DNA of 64,000 bases from Thiorhodovibrio frisius (GCF_033954835.1 NZ_CP121471.1:2040501-2104500); one strand, 5' to 3'; shown: positions 50,400-63,167, counted from the first letter of the stretch. Numbers and translations: made by a program. Notes: a model not told the origin generated them from the sequence alone.

Positions 50400-53300
50400 T
50401 CAGTCACTGTTCCGCGGGCAGACGCAGCGCACCAGGGTGCCGTGCTGTTCGCCCTGGGTGCCGATCTGGATATCCAGCAGCCCGCCGATGATGCTGGCGC
50501 GGTAGCGCATGATGTGCAGGCCGAACTGGCCGGTTTCGGTTGCTGCGGGTGGTTTCCAGTAGCCGTCGTCCCTGATGGAGAGAACCATTCGGTGTTCGGT
50601 CTCCTCCAGCCGGATGTCAATCTGCTTGGGCTTTCCATGCTTGACGGCGTTGTGGACCGCTTCTTGGGCAATGCGAAACAGATGCGCGACGGCGTGCTGG
50701 TCGGCGCCGCTGAACTCAATGTCGCCGCTGAACTGACAGCTTAGCTCAGGGCTGGTCGCATCGATGCGCTCGGCCAGCGCGGCGAGTGCCTTGGGTAGGC
50801 CGTCGGCCACGATTTCTACCGGCGCCAGGCCTTTGACGACGACGCGGGTGTCGGCCAGGGCCTGCTGAATGTGCTCGGAGAGCGCGGCGGCCAGATTGGC
50901 ATCGTCTTGTTTGGTCCGGGCCAGGCCGGTGGCCAGGCGCGCGGCGAGCAGACTGATGCCGGTGAGCTGTTGTCCGAGTCCGTCGTGAATATCGCGCCCA
51001 ATGCGCTCTTGCTCGCGGGTGCTGGCTTCGATCACTTCGCGTTCCAGCCGCAGGCGTTGGCGTTGGTCGCGTACCCAGAGCACATAAAGCTCAAGATGGC
51101 CGATAGCGGAGATGGACAATTCGAGCGGAAAGTGAGTGCCGTTGGCATGCACGCCGATGCATCCGTGCGGCCATTCGCCATCGCAGGGCACGGCGCTGAT
51201 GCCGGTTTTGAACAGGTTGGGCGAGGCGACTTTGTCATCGGGCAGGATCAGGCGCTCAAGTGGTTGGCCAAGCATGGTGGTCTGATCGACGCCGAAGAGT
51301 TCCATTGCCGCCGGATTCAGCTCCCGGAGTCTTTGGGCCTGGTCAACGACCAGGATGCCGTGCGTGGAGCTAGACACTACGGCATCAAGCCGCTCTTCGC
51401 GATGCCGCAACTCGGTTTCGATAGCCTTGCGATCACTGATGTCGATGAGCGCGACCAGCACGCGGGCCAGGCTGGTCTCGGCGCCGGGGGCTGGGACAAG
51501 AACGCAGAGCACCGGGATCTCGCGTTTCTCATTGTCGTGCAGCACGCCTTCGTGGATGATCTGCTCCGGGGTAGCAAGGAGCGACTCGATTAAATCTGCC
51601 AGTTGATCCGGCGACTGGATCGGGAACAGGTGCGGTAGACCGGTGGTGAGTTCCTGTAGCGAATTGACCCGCACCAGTGCCATTGTGGCGCGATTGACAG
51701 CAACGGGATGAATACGCTGATAGCAGGCGTCGAGGCAGCCTGCCTGGGTGCGCAGCGGCTCGCCGATAGGCTGGTTGATGCTGGTGCGCAGGGATTCCAG
51801 GTAGCCTTTCAACTCGGAACAATCCAGTTCCATCAAACACATAGGCGAGTCATCGAACAGGATGCGATAGCGCGCTTCGCTTTGTCGGATGGCGGCTTCG
51901 GCTTCGGCACGGGCGCTGATGTCGATGAAGTTAATGGTCACGCCGTCGATACGGTTGTCCCGCGTTCGGTAGGGCAGGATGCGGCGGAGGTAGCGGGTGT
52001 CAAGGTCGCCGGCAATTTCCCGTTCGCTCGGGGTCAGAGTGTCGAGCACGCGCTGGGCATCTTCGAGGAGCCTGGGGTCATCGATGTTCGGCGCCAGGTC
52101 GCTGAGCGGGCGTTGCTCGTCACCCGAGCGCAGGTTCAGTAGCCGCGCGCTGTTGGGCGTGAAGCTCTTGATATGCATTGCGGTGTCGAGAAACACCGTG
52201 GCAATCTCGGCGCTAGAAATCAGGTTGTGCAGATCGTTGCCGCTGGTCTCCAGTTCGCGGATTTTTTCTTCCAGCTGGCTGTTGACCGTGCTCAGTTCTT
52301 CGTTGAGCGATTGTAATTCTTCTTTGGAGCTGACCAGTTCTTCGTTGGCTGATTGCAGCTCTTCGTTCATCGCCATGGCCTCCTCGTTGGCGGCCATGAG
52401 TTCCTCGTTGTTGTGCTCCATGCCTTCTGCTGTGTTTTGCAAATCCTCCCGCGCGATTTGCAACTCGCGCTCCAGCCGTTGTCTCTGGGCATCATCGGCG
52501 GTGCTGGCATCTGCCACGGCTGGGGCGGGCTCCAACGGCGGTTGGTCGAGGAAGCTGATCAGGAGCAGACCGCGCGCGGCGGCAGGATTGCGCAGGGCGC
52601 GAATCCGGATGTCGATCGGGCGTGGCGGGCCAGAATCCTGTGGGTGCAGATCCTCCAGACGTTGGTCGCTGTTCTCGCTCAGGGCGCGAAGACAGGCACC
52701 ACGCAGACGCGCGCGCAGGCTCTGGCGTGTCATCGTGATCAGGTCAAGGCTCGGTGGGCCGTTGGGGCGAATCAGGTAATCATCCGTGGGACCAAAGAAA
52801 TACAGAATCTCAAGTTGCCTGTTGACCAGCACCGAGGCGGGTACGAATTGCTCCATCAGCAGGGTGCGGGCAAGTTCTTCGAGCGTTGGACCAGAGGTAG
52901 GCATGGGTTTGGAGGGCTGATCGGAGGTGCGCTGAGCGGGGTCTGCGGTGATCGGGAATCTGAGATTTTCATGCCGGGTCGGACCGATGCGTCGAAACAA
53001 CCGCCAGGGCTTGGACAGGGTCTCAAACAGGTCGGTGGCCCGGCCGATGGTCTCGGCCGGGCCGAGCAGTAGGGTGGCGTTGGGCTTGAGCGCGAAGTGA
53101 AACAGGCCAAGAATCTGCTGTTGTACCTTCGGCTTGAAATAGATCAGCAGGTTGCGGCAACTGATGAGATCGAGATTGGAAAAAGGTGGATCGGCGATGA
53201 GATTCTGGCAGGCAAAGAGCACCACCTCACGCACTTGCTTGGTCACACGCAAGGAGTTCTTGCCCTCGCGCACAAAAAAACGGCCCAGGCGTTCGGCGCC

Positions 53301-54539
53301 CAGATTGGCGCCTAGGTTGGCCCCTAGATCGGTGGCTATGCTGTCGGGATAGACGCCACGCCTGGCGGATTTTAGTGCTCCTGGGTCAATGTCGGTGGCG
53401 AAGATTTGCAGGCTCGGCGCCACCCGCATGTGCGCGCTCTGTTCCAACAGCAGGATTGCTAGCGAATAGGCCTCTTCACCAGTGGCGCAGCCCGGCACCC
53501 AGACGCGGATTGAGCGCGCTTCCAACAGTGACGACGCGCCAGGAGCGAACAAGGCCTGTTGCAGCGCGGCGAAGGCTTTCGCATCGCGGAAAAAGCGCGT
53601 CACGCCGATTAATAGATCCTGAAACAGTTCGCGCGCCTCCTCCGGGTGGGCGCGCAGATAGTCGAGGTAGTCCGCGCTGCGGTTGATCCGGCACAGGCCC
53701 ATGCGGCGCTTGACCCGGCGCCAAACCATGTTGCGCCGATAGCCACTAAAATCGCAGTGGATCTGTTTGTGCAGCGTCAGGAGCACCTCGTCGAGCAGTG
53801 CCTCCTCGACCTCGAGGTCGACATCGGTTGTGGTCGGCGGGGAGTTTGTAGGGTGACTGAACGCAAGGGCCGGCTGAAGCACAGAATGCAGGTTGGTCAC
53901 ATAGCTTTGAATGGCCTCGCCCATCAACTGAGGCGGCAGTAAGGCATCGACCAGCCCGGCGTCGAGTACGGATTGCGGCATTTGTTCGCAGGCCGCGCTG
54001 TTGGGGGTCTGCGCCAGTGCGAGCCCGCCAGCGGCCTTGATGGCCTTGAGGCCATCGATGCCATGTATTCCGGTGCCGGAGAGGATGACGCCGATGGCGC
54101 GCTCGCGATAGCCATGGGCCAGGGTGCAGAGAAAGGCGTCGCCCCCGCCCTGTCTTAGCGTCGCCACATCTGCGGCTGGGTGCAGACGCAGTCGCCCGCC
54201 GCTTAAGGTCACGGCAAAGTTCGACGGTCCGATAGACACGCAGTTGGCTGTTAGCGGGGAGTGAGGGCCGATCTCCGCCACCGGCATTGTGGTGAATGCT
54301 TTGAGCAACTCCGGTAGCAGGCTGGCGCGGTGCGGATCGAGGTGAGGCACCAGCACGTAGGCGATACCGCTGGCGGTGGGCAACCCCTGGAGCAGTGCGC
54401 GCATGGCGTCCAGGCCTCCGGCGGAGGCCAGCACGCCAACCACGGCCAGCGGCTGCCGGTCAGGGTCCGGAGCTGCTGATGCTGTTGCTGACTCTGGTGC
54501 CGGAACCAGAGCCAGTATTCTTGTTGCAGGTGGCGTCAT
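50400..54539 (-). CDS. CheB-CheR-PAS-histidine kinase fusion
   Basis: A 1379-aa multidomain signalling protein. The N-terminal CheB methylesterase domain (30-215) has Ser39 in LASAGG and His66 in LVPHLDP, but the expected catalytic Asp in the GTGxDG motif is His159 (SGTGIHG). The CheR methyltransferase domain (about 235-500) has VWVPGCATGEEAYSLAI for S-adenosylmethionine. A long coiled coil (about 690-780), PAS domains and a C-terminal HisKA_3 kinase (RDIHDGLGQQLTGIS, then HNAVKHGKP) with an ATPase domain follow. The partner is the NarL-type regulator at 55087. No chemoreceptor or cheA is nearby. Confidence 0.93.
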   Translation of the reverse strand: MTPPATRILALVPAPESATASAAPDPDRQPLAVVGVLASAGGLDAMRALLQGLPTASGIAYVLVPHLDPHRASLLPELLKAFTTMPVAEIGPHSPLTANCVSIGPSNFAVTLSGGRLRLHPAADVATLRQGGGDAFLCTLAHGYRERAIGVILSGTGIHGIDGLKAIKAAGGLALAQTPNSAACEQMPQSVLDAGLVDALLPPQLMGEAIQSYVTNLHSVLQPALAFSHPTNSPPTTTDVDLEVEEALLDEVLLTLHKQIHCDFSGYRRNMVWRRVKRRMGLCRINRSADYLDYLRAHPEEARELFQDLLIGVTRFFRDAKAFAALQQALFAPGASSLLEARSIRVWVPGCATGEEAYSLAILLLEQSAHMRVAPSLQIFATDIDPGALKSARRGVYPDSIATDLGANLGANLGAERLGRFFVREGKNSLRVTKQVREVVLFACQNLIADPPFSNLDLISCRNLLIYFKPKVQQQILGLFHFALKPNATLLLGPAETIGRATDLFETLSKPWRLFRRIGPTRHENLRFPITADPAQRTSDQPSKPMPTSGPTLEELARTLLMEQFVPASVLVNRQLEILYFFGPTDDYLIRPNGPPSLDLITMTRQSLRARLRGACLRALSENSDQRLEDLHPQDSGPPRPIDIRIRALRNPAAARGLLLISFLDQPPLEPAPAVADASTADDAQRQRLERELQIAREDLQNTAEGMEHNNEELMAANEEAMAMNEELQSANEELVSSKEELQSLNEELSTVNSQLEEKIRELETSGNDLHNLISSAEIATVFLDTAMHIKSFTPNSARLLNLRSGDEQRPLSDLAPNIDDPRLLEDAQRVLDTLTPSEREIAGDLDTRYLRRILPYRTRDNRIDGVTINFIDISARAEAEAAIRQSEARYRILFDDSPMCLMELDCSELKGYLESLRTSINQPIGEPLRTQAGCLDACYQRIHPVAVNRATMALVRVNSLQELTTGLPHLFPIQSPDQLADLIESLLATPEQIIHEGVLHDNEKREIPVLCVLVPAPGAETSLARVLVALIDISDRKAIETELRHREERLDAVVSSSTHGILVVDQAQRLRELNPAAMELFGVDQTTMLGQPLERLILPDDKVASPNLFKTGISAVPCDGEWPHGCIGVHANGTHFPLELSISAIGHLELYVLWVRDQRQRLRLEREVIEASTREQERIGRDIHDGLGQQLTGISLLAARLATGLARTKQDDANLAAALSEHIQQALADTRVVVKGLAPVEIVADGLPKALAALAERIDATSPELSCQFSGDIEFSGADQHAVAHLFRIAQEAVHNAVKHGKPKQIDIRLEETEHRMVLSIRDDGYWKPPAATETGQFGLHIMRYRASIIGGLLDIQIGTQGEQHGTLVRCVCPRNSD

Positions 54540-54853
54540 TCAAGGGCCGAACGTGTTTCCTGCTCGGCTTGCAGCCAGTCTTCGGTTTCGGAACCGCCGA
54601 GGAAGCCGCGCTTTTCCGCTTTGAAATAGGCCGCCTCAGCCACCGCTTGCCAATGAGTTTGCGACATGGCGGGGCCATTGACTTCCTGCTCGGGTGGCGA
54701 GGCGAAGCGCAGGGAGGCTGTCTCGGCTGGCCCCGCATGATGTACGAGCGCGTCCTCTTGGTTGTTGCGTCTTTCACCCAGGTGCCGACGATTACTCAAG
54801 GTCCGCCGGTCTTGCAAGGTGTTGCGGTCAATCGAGAATGACGAAAAAGGCAT
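54536..54853 (-). CDS. DUF2934-domain protein
   Basis: A 105-aa protein. The C-terminal third (WQAVAEAAYFKAEKRGFLGG, then DWLQAEQE) is the DUF2934 signature, found in many small proteins of unknown role. The N-terminal part is basic and Arg/Asn-rich. Its stop overlaps the CheB-CheR-kinase start by 4 bp, indicating translational coupling and probably a shared role. Confidence 0.8.
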   Translation of the reverse strand: MPFSSFSIDRNTLQDRRTLSNRRHLGERRNNQEDALVHHAGPAETASLRFASPPEQEVNGPAMSQTHWQAVAEAAYFKAEKRGFLGGSETEDWLQAEQETRSALE

Positions 54854-55086
54854 GGTCAGCCTCCTGGGGGCAAATGCATGAAAAGCTCAGGCTTCGTTTG
54901 CGGCCGGGCTGGGCCAGATGGTCGACCAGATCGCTGTCGACTGTGGCGACCCGATCTGTCGCTTTGTGGGCAGTAGCCTAGCCGAGATGCGTGCCAAAGG
55001 GTTTCGGGGTGGACAAGGAAGCTGGTATCAGGGTATCCCCCATGTCGCAGCTAAGGCGAGCCACAGATAGTGACCATTTTGGTATG

Positions 55087-55746
55087 TCAGTATTGGGTTT
55101 GCGACCAGATGATGGCAGAACGCGTCAGCTCTGCCGCATTGCCCAGTTGTAGTTTGCGTTTAATGTTTTCGCGATGAGTTTCAATCGTTTTGACACTCAG
55201 ATGCAAGACCTGCGCGATCTCGGCGGTGGATTGGCCGTCGCCGATCAGGCCGAACACTTGCAGTTCGCGATCACTAAGATTGTCCACAGAAAGCCCTGCG
55301 GGCTGCTGTCCAGGACCATTGCGCTTGAGCAAGCGCTCGACCATCGCCGGACTCAAAAACATGCGTCCCATCAAGGTGGCGCGAATCGCGTCTATAATAT
55401 GAAGTGCCACCTCGCTTTTATGGACATAGCCAATGGCGCCGGCATGGAGCGCGCGCTCAGCAAAGAGTGCTTCATCGCGCATCGAACAGACCAACATTTT
55501 GAGGTTCGGGCAATGTGCTTTCAGCCGCTTGATCAGGTCGAGCCCGTCGCCGTCCGCCAGGGCCAGGTCGATGATGGCCATGTCTGGCGCCAGGGCCTGA
55601 ATCAGCGCCATTGCTTCGCCGACGTTGCCGGCCTCGCCAACCACGATCAGCCCCTGTTCGCGCGCGAGAACTGCTTTCAGGCCCTCGCGCACCAGAGGAT
55701 GATCATCCACAATCACCAGGGTTTTACAGTCCGATTCAGTATGCAT
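55087..55746 (-). CDS. NarL/FixJ-family response regulator
   Basis: A 219-aa regulator. The receiver domain has Asp14-Asp15 in VIVDDHPL, phospho-acceptor Asp60 in IIDLALADGDG and Lys110 in YVHKSE. The LuxR-type helix-turn-helix has LSDRELQVFGLIGDGQSTAE and then KTIETHRENIKRKL. Kinases of the HisKA_3 type pair with such regulators, and the CheB-CheR-kinase fusion lies downstream on the same strand, so they form one system. The 234 bp between it and the DUF2934 gene suggest separate promoters. Confidence 0.92.
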   Translation of the reverse strand: MHTESDCKTLVIVDDHPLVREGLKAVLAREQGLIVVGEAGNVGEAMALIQALAPDMAIIDLALADGDGLDLIKRLKAHCPNLKMLVCSMRDEALFAERALHAGAIGYVHKSEVALHIIDAIRATLMGRMFLSPAMVERLLKRNGPGQQPAGLSVDNLSDRELQVFGLIGDGQSTAEIAQVLHLSVKTIETHRENIKRKLQLGNAAELTRSAIIWSQTQY

Positions 55747-56043
55747 TGATGGTCTGTGCGCAAGTGCAAGCCCATTGCCCAGGGGCTTGTTGCGAGTGGT
55801 TAGTGGGGCAGGAATAGTGGTTAGTGGGCAGAAAAAAGGTGTAGCGTGATCCCAGATATTCTTGCTGGGTTTGCATGAAAGCTAACAGTCTTTCGCCGAT
55901 GACAACATCGGGGAATCCCCGATGCCAGATATGGGCGCGCTCAGTCATACTCTAAATCAGAGACCCGTCAGCGTCCCTGAATCCGTTTAGCGGGGCATGC
56001 TTTATTGCTGATGCCCGACTCGCCACGCAGGAGCAGGATCGTC

Positions 56044-56520
56044 ATGCCATATTCCAAGCCGCTCGATCAAACCGCGTCGGATAGGCCAATGATTCCGCCG
56101 TCGGCCAGCCAAGTATTCGGTCGGGCATCCGCTCAGATTAGAGCCACGCTGCCGCGTCAGCGCTCTGCCGTTTCTTGTCGCTTGCGATCACGCGCTAACG
56201 CCAAGCTTGACCAGGCATTGCAGGAGGCCGTTTGGGTGCAGGCTGACTCAAGCTTGGATATTGCCTCGCTCGACATGATGCAGGAGGCGATTCACGCGGC
56301 GCGCTTTGATCAACATCAGACCGGCTGTGTCGTGATCGACATGAAAAACACGCGGCGGGTCTTTGACTCTGGCCTGGAATTACTGCTGTTTCTGTATCGA
56401 AAGGCCGGAAAACTGCGCGATAACCTGCATATCGTTAACGCTGGTGCTGGAGTGCGTAAGCGATTGAATGAAAAAGGCCTGGATGCCTGTTTTCATTTGC
56501 ACATTTCCTCACTCAACTGA
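56044..56520 (+). CDS. STAS-domain-like protein
   Basis: A 158-aa protein from the ATG at 56044, which has AGGAG at 10 bases; upstream TTG (56005) and ATG (56011) in frame are alternatives. The first 60 residues are basic and probably disordered. The rest fits a STAS fold: GCVVIDMKNTRRVFDSGLEL, then LLFLYRKAGKLRDNLHIVNA. STAS proteins act as partner-switching anti-sigma antagonists or sensors. No kinase or phosphatase partner is adjacent. Confidence 0.7.
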   Translation: MPYSKPLDQTASDRPMIPPSASQVFGRASAQIRATLPRQRSAVSCRLRSRANAKLDQALQEAVWVQADSSLDIASLDMMQEAIHAARFDQHQTGCVVIDMKNTRRVFDSGLELLLFLYRKAGKLRDNLHIVNAGAGVRKRLNEKGLDACFHLHISSLN

Positions 56521-56596
56521 CCAGTGAGAAGGTTAGAATCGCGCTTGATGCCCAAGTGACATCGGTTTTTGGCGCATTTTGGCTCAGGCGGCATTC

Positions 56597-56660
56597 CTGC
56601 CACCGTGACCCCCTGGCCGTCACCCGGCCCAGAACAAGCCGAAATATCAACGGGGTTGCG
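56597..56660 (-). repeat. Decayed half copy of the dispersed palindromic repeat
   Basis: In reverse orientation this reads GTTCTGGGCCGGGTGACGGC then CAGGGGG, matching the left arm and left flank of the copy at 578-747. The core and the other arm are missing. Confidence 0.65.
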
Positions 56661-56752
56661 CACAACACGGAACACTCATTTGCTACAGCGATGATGATAG
56701 GAATATCCTGTGCGACACTTGAACAGTCAGACAAGCGTCGTTTTGGATATTC

Positions 56753-58868
<2,116 letters not shown>

Positions 58869-59219
58869 GAAAAATTGTTATCGCTCCGATCATTTGCCGC
58901 CATTTGACGACAGGACTTGCAAAACTTGGTATCTTTGGCTGAAATAGCATCTTACCCGAGGGTCTGGTACAACGCGAGATCACCGGCTCAACCGGTTATC
59001 TCCTGCCCACCGTCGCCGATCCTGTCAGGCCTGCCAATACCGGCTCCCTTTGGCCCGCTAAGGGGCGACAGTAAAGCCAATTTCCCGACTCAGTTCGCAA
59101 ACACCGACCCAGGTTCGGCCGCCGCATGGCACCGCCTTGCCGCCGGGTAACCGCCAGACTCGCGAGCGAACTGCAATCCCAAACCCACCAAGCTGATTCC
59201 CCAACGGAGACTGTACACT
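58869..59219. other. Divergent upstream region of rhlB and trxA
   Basis: About 350 bp with no supportable gene. A minus-strand frame (58996-59322) overlaps trxA and shows no family features. The region should hold the promoters of rhlB and trxA. Confidence 0.4.
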
Positions 59220-59546
59220 GTGAGCGATAAAATCCTCCATGTAACGGATGATACTTTTGAACAGGACGTTTTACAGTCCGCGACCCCCGTGTTGGTTGAC
59301 TACTGGGCCAACTGGTGCGCACCCTGCAAAATGATCGCCCCCATCCTTGAGGAAATTGCCGAGGAATACGGCGAGCGCGTCAAGGTGGCCAAGGTAGATA
59401 TCGATGAGAACCGCGCTGTCACCGAGCGGTTTAACGTGCGCGGCATTCCAACGCTGATTTTGTTCAAGAACGGCGAGGCCGAGGCGATTAAGGTCGGTGC
59501 CGTGTCCAAATCTCAGCTGACGGCCTTTATCGACAGTAATCTCTAG
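59220..59546 (+). CDS. trxA: Thioredoxin
   Basis: A 108-aa thioredoxin starting at a GTG. The active site is WCAPCK, not the usual WCGPCK; the rest is standard: [40 protein letters not shown] with the cis-proline, and LFKNGE. It reduces protein disulfides in the cytoplasm. It lies in the conserved rhlB-trxA-rho order. The Gly-to-Ala change between the cysteines occurs in some thioredoxins and may shift redox potential slightly. Confidence 0.95.
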   Translation: MSDKILHVTDDTFEQDVLQSATPVLVDYWANWCAPCKMIAPILEEIAEEYGERVKVAKVDIDENRAVTERFNVRGIPTLILFKNGEAEAIKVGAVSKSQLTAFIDSNL

Positions 59547-59766
59547 ACACCCGCAGCGACCGTGCAACTCGCGACGCTTCCGGGCGCGTGTTGCGTCACC
59601 CGCTTGCGGCTCACTGACTGGCATTTTGCCCCAACCTCCGCTGTGGACCTGCGGTCGTCGTCCCCGACGCCCGTTCCTTCCTCCGCCCTCATCCCGCACC
59701 GCTTCGCCGACCTTGCCAGGGTCGCCCGGACGGCGGCATCTTCCATGCGGTTTTCGAGCACGTCTA
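59547..59766 (+). promoter_or_regulatory. rho leader region
   Basis: 220 bp between trxA and rho without a gene; an open frame runs through it into rho from 59626 but has no family content. In E. coli the rho leader mediates autoregulation by Rho-dependent attenuation; the C-rich, G-poor stretches here (59640-59700) would fit Rho-binding RNA. Confidence 0.4.
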
Positions 59767-61023
59767 ATGAATCTCACTGAATTAAAGAAAATGCCCATCC
59801 CGGGCCTGGTCGAGCTGGCGCAGTCCATGGAGATCGAAGGGGTAGGGCGCTCGCGTAAACAGGATCTGATTTTTTCGATCCTGAAAGTCCAGGCGAAACG
59901 TGGGGAGGATATTTCCGGCGACGGCGTGCTGGAAATTCTCCAGGACGGTTTTGGCTTTTTGCGCTCAGCCGATGCGTCCTACCTTGCCGGGCCTGACGAT
60001 ATCTATGTCTCCCCGAGCCAGATCCGCCGCTTTGCGCTGCGCACCGGGGATACTATTTCGGGCAAGATCCGCCCCCCCAAGGAGGGCGAGCGTTACTTTG
60101 CGCTGCTCAAGGTCAGCGACATCAATTTCGACCGGCCGGAACTTGCCAAGAACAAAATTCTGTTCGAGAACTTCACGCCGCTCTTCCCGCAAAAGCGGCT
60201 CGGGCTCGAGATCGGCAACGGCAGCACCGAGGACATCACCGCGCGCATCATCGATCTGGTCGCACCCATCGGTCGCGGCCAGCGTGGTTTGATTGTCTCC
60301 CCGCCCAAAGCGGGTAAGACCATGATGTTGCAGAACATCGCCCAGTCCATCGGGCACAATCATCCGGATTGTTATCTCATCGTGCTGCTGATTGACGAGC
60401 GGCCAGAGGAAGTCACCGAAATGGCCCGCTCGGTGCGCGGCGAGGTGATTTCCTCCACCTTCGATGAGCCGGCCACGCGCCATGTGCAGGTCGCCGAGAT
60501 GGTCATCGAGAAGGCCAAACGCCTGGTCGAGCACAACCGCGATGTGGTCATTTTGCTCGACTCCATTACCCGCTTGGCGCGCGCCTACAACACCGTGGTG
60601 CCATCCTCGGGCAAGGTGCTGACCGGTGGTGTGGATGCCAATGCGCTGCAGCGGCCCAAGCGCTTTTTTGGTGCTGCGCGTAATGTGGAGGAGGGCGGCA
60701 GCCTGACCATCCTCGCCACCGCCCTGGTCGACACCGGCTCGCGCATGGACGATGTGATCTACGAGGAGTTCAAGGGCACCGGCAACATGGAAATTCACCT
60801 TGACCGGCGCATCTCCGAGAAGCGCATCTTCCCGGCCATTCACATCAATCGCTCCGGTACCCGTCGCGAGGAACTGCTAATGGCCCAGGCCGAGCTGCAG
60901 AAGATGTGGATTCTGCGCAAGATCCTGCACCCGATGGACGAACTCGCAGCCATGGAGTTTCTAGTCGACAAGCTCAAGAATACCAAGACCAATGGCGAGT
61001 TCTTCGATTCCATGCGCGGCTAG
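59767..61023 (+). CDS. rho: Transcription termination factor Rho
   Basis: A 418-aa hexameric RNA helicase that ends transcription. The start [20 protein letters not shown] is the family's usual N-terminus, so I use the ATG at 59767. The RNA-binding domain has [20 protein letters not shown]. The ATPase domain has [12 protein letters not shown] (Walker A), [16 protein letters not shown] and [16 protein letters not shown], the Q-loop and R-loop region [20 protein letters not shown], and the arginine finger region. Length is almost equal to E. coli Rho. Confidence 0.97.
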   Translation: MNLTELKKMPIPGLVELAQSMEIEGVGRSRKQDLIFSILKVQAKRGEDISGDGVLEILQDGFGFLRSADASYLAGPDDIYVSPSQIRRFALRTGDTISGKIRPPKEGERYFALLKVSDINFDRPELAKNKILFENFTPLFPQKRLGLEIGNGSTEDITARIIDLVAPIGRGQRGLIVSPPKAGKTMMLQNIAQSIGHNHPDCYLIVLLIDERPEEVTEMARSVRGEVISSTFDEPATRHVQVAEMVIEKAKRLVEHNRDVVILLDSITRLARAYNTVVPSSGKVLTGGVDANALQRPKRFFGAARNVEEGGSLTILATALVDTGSRMDDVIYEEFKGTGNMEIHLDRRISEKRIFPAIHINRSGTRREELLMAQAELQKMWILRKILHPMDELAAMEFLVDKLKNTKTNGEFFDSMRG

Positions 61024-61062
61024 GCTTCGGGCGCTAACGGGCCTGTGGCAGGCGCTGCTGCC

Positions 61063-62460
61063 ATGACGCGCGTGAGTCCGCCTCCCGCTCGGCGTCTGGC
61101 GTCTGCGGTGCTGTCCGCGCTGCTGTTGGGTGCCGCAGTCTGGCTGGGTGTTGTGCTCATCTCCGATCTGCGCACCCTGCAAGAGGACAAGACCGCGCTG
61201 GCCGAGCTGCGCGATGTCAAATACGGGCTGTTCAATGCCGAACTCTGGGTGGAGCAGTTGGGCGATATTCTTGCCCGCAAAATCGACAGCTTTGAGGTTA
61301 CCGAAGAGAGTCGCCCGGGCCTGAAGCTCGCTGTGGAGCAGATTATTGATCGGCTCTTGGTGGAGGTGGATGGCTACCTGCAACGGCGCAATCATTCAGG
61401 CAGCAACTGGATCGAGCGGGTGCAGGGTGGCCTGCAACAGCGGGTGCAGGACTGGCTGATCGACTTCGACAGCCTGCGCGCGCGGGTGCCCTATTATGCC
61501 GATCAGGTGCTGTTCGAGCTGGAGCAGCCGCACACCAAGGCCGAACTCAAAGGCTATCTGACTCGTGTGCTAAACCAGGCCACCGCGACCAGTCTGGCGC
61601 AGGTGGACTACAGCGCTTTCAATGCCATTCTCATGCGCTATGGCTGCGACACTGGCGTGGACTGTACCGAGCAACTGCAAGCCCGCATCGAGGCGGGTGA
61701 GCAGTGCAGCCGGCAGAATGCACTCCTGCTGCTCGGCCTGGTGCTGGCGCTGTTTTTGCTCAATCTGCTGTGGACCCGAACGGCCGGGCGGCTGCTGCCA
61801 GAGGTGTTAGGGCTGCTGACAGGCGCCGCGCTGGTGTTGCTCGCTATCGGCGTGCTCACGCCCATGCTGGAGATTGAAGCGCGCATCACCGAGCTGAGCT
61901 TTCTGTTGCTTGATCAGCCGGTGCGCTTCACCGACCAGGTGCTGTACTTTCAGAGCAAAAGCATCATGGACGTTGTGGTACTCCTGGCCCGCACTGGCGC
62001 TGCTGACATGCTGTTGGTGGCGGTGCTGATCACGCTTTTTAGTCTGGTGTTCCCAACGCTGAAAACTCTCGCAAGTCTGCTGTACTACCGCGCTCCAGTG
62101 GGCACAGAGGGCGGCGCCTGGCGGTCAATTGTGCGCTTCTTTGCCCTGCGCTCGGGCAAATGGTCGATGGCGGATGTGCTGGTGGTGGCTGTCTTTATGG
62201 CCTTTATTGGCTTTGACGGGCTGATCGACAGTCAACTCCTGACTCTGGCCGGCGGTCAAACTGCCCCGGCCAGCCTTGATGTGCTAACCACCAACGGCAC
62301 GCGACTTTCGATTGGCTTTTTCATGTTTTTGAGCTTTGTGTTGGGCAGTCTCACCATCTCGACCCTGCTGGAAGCCGACCGCGCGCCGTCCAGTTCCAAG
62401 TTAAATCCGGAACCAAACCGGGCGCCAAACCCCGAGCGAACCCGGGAGCCGGGCGCATGA
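61063..62460 (+). CDS. Membrane protein of unknown function
   Basis: A 465-aa protein. One N-terminal helix ([20 protein letters not shown]), a soluble domain of about 200 residues probably in the periplasm, then four or five helices (about 235-420) with a short, Pro-rich C-terminus. I recognise no family. Its end overlaps the ATG of murU by 4 bp, so it is coupled to that gene and may relate to the cell envelope. A GTG at 61045 is an alternative start. Confidence 0.65.
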   Translation: MTRVSPPPARRLASAVLSALLLGAAVWLGVVLISDLRTLQEDKTALAELRDVKYGLFNAELWVEQLGDILARKIDSFEVTEESRPGLKLAVEQIIDRLLVEVDGYLQRRNHSGSNWIERVQGGLQQRVQDWLIDFDSLRARVPYYADQVLFELEQPHTKAELKGYLTRVLNQATATSLAQVDYSAFNAILMRYGCDTGVDCTEQLQARIEAGEQCSRQNALLLLGLVLALFLLNLLWTRTAGRLLPEVLGLLTGAALVLLAIGVLTPMLEIEARITELSFLLLDQPVRFTDQVLYFQSKSIMDVVVLLARTGAADMLLVAVLITLFSLVFPTLKTLASLLYYRAPVGTEGGAWRSIVRFFALRSGKWSMADVLVVAVFMAFIGFDGLIDSQLLTLAGGQTAPASLDVLTTNGTRLSIGFFMFLSFVLGSLTISTLLEADRAPSSSKLNPEPNRAPNPERTREPGA

Positions 62461-63131
62461 AAGCCATGATCCTGGCCGCCGGGCGCGGAAACCGCATGTG
62501 TCCGCTGACCGATACCACGCCCAAGCCGCTGCTACCGGTGGCCGGCAAACCCCTGATTCAGTATCAGATCGAGCGGCTCGTGCGCGCGGGATTTCGCGAT
62601 CTGGTCATCAACCACGCCCACCTTGGCGTCCAGATCGAGCAGGCGCTTGGCGATGGCCAGCGTTTTGGCGCGCGTATTTGCTATTCGCCCGAGGGTGAGG
62701 GCAGAGCGCTCGAGACCGGCGGCGGAATTTTCAAAGCCCTGCCGCTGCTCGGCCCTGAGCCTTTCCTGGTCACCAATGGCGATATTTTTTCCAACATCGA
62801 CTATAGCGCGCTGCGCCTCGCCGCTGGCGATCTGGTCACCCTGGTGCTGGTTGATAACCCGCCCCAGCATCCGCAAGGAGATTTCGTCCTTGGCGATCAT
62901 GGCAAGCTGTTGAGCGAGGGCGAACGACGGCTGACCTTTGCTGGAGTCGGTCTCTATGACCCGGCGCTCTTTGCCAGCTGTCAGCCCGGCGCCTTCCCGC
63001 TCGCGCCCCTGCTCCGCCAGGCGATCAGTCAGGGGCGCGCCAGTGGTTACCATGACAAAGGGCAGTGGATGGACATAGGCACGCCCGAGCGTCTGGGGCA
63101 GCTTGAGAAAATCCTGAAATCCGATGTTTGA
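62457..63131 (+). CDS. murU: N-acetylmuramate alpha-1-phosphate uridylyltransferase (MurU-like)
   Basis: A 224-aa nucleotidyltransferase: [70 protein letters not shown] and LVTNGDIF. This set matches MurU, which makes UDP-MurNAc from MurNAc-1-phosphate in peptidoglycan recycling. Its usual partner kinase AmgK is not in the window. A sugar-1-phosphate nucleotidyltransferase of another pathway is the alternative. Confidence 0.85.
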   Translation: MKAMILAAGRGNRMCPLTDTTPKPLLPVAGKPLIQYQIERLVRAGFRDLVINHAHLGVQIEQALGDGQRFGARICYSPEGEGRALETGGGIFKALPLLGPEPFLVTNGDIFSNIDYSALRLAAGDLVTLVLVDNPPQHPQGDFVLGDHGKLLSEGERRLTFAGVGLYDPALFASCQPGAFPLAPLLRQAISQGRASGYHDKGQWMDIGTPERLGQLEKILKSDV

Positions 63132-63167
63132 ATGCCAGCCACAGCCTAGCGCGCGCTGACTAACCCC

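Noticed and set aside
55736-55948. 70-codon frame upstream of the NarL-type regulator
   Set aside because: It overlaps the regulator start and its end is low-complexity; there is no supporting signal.
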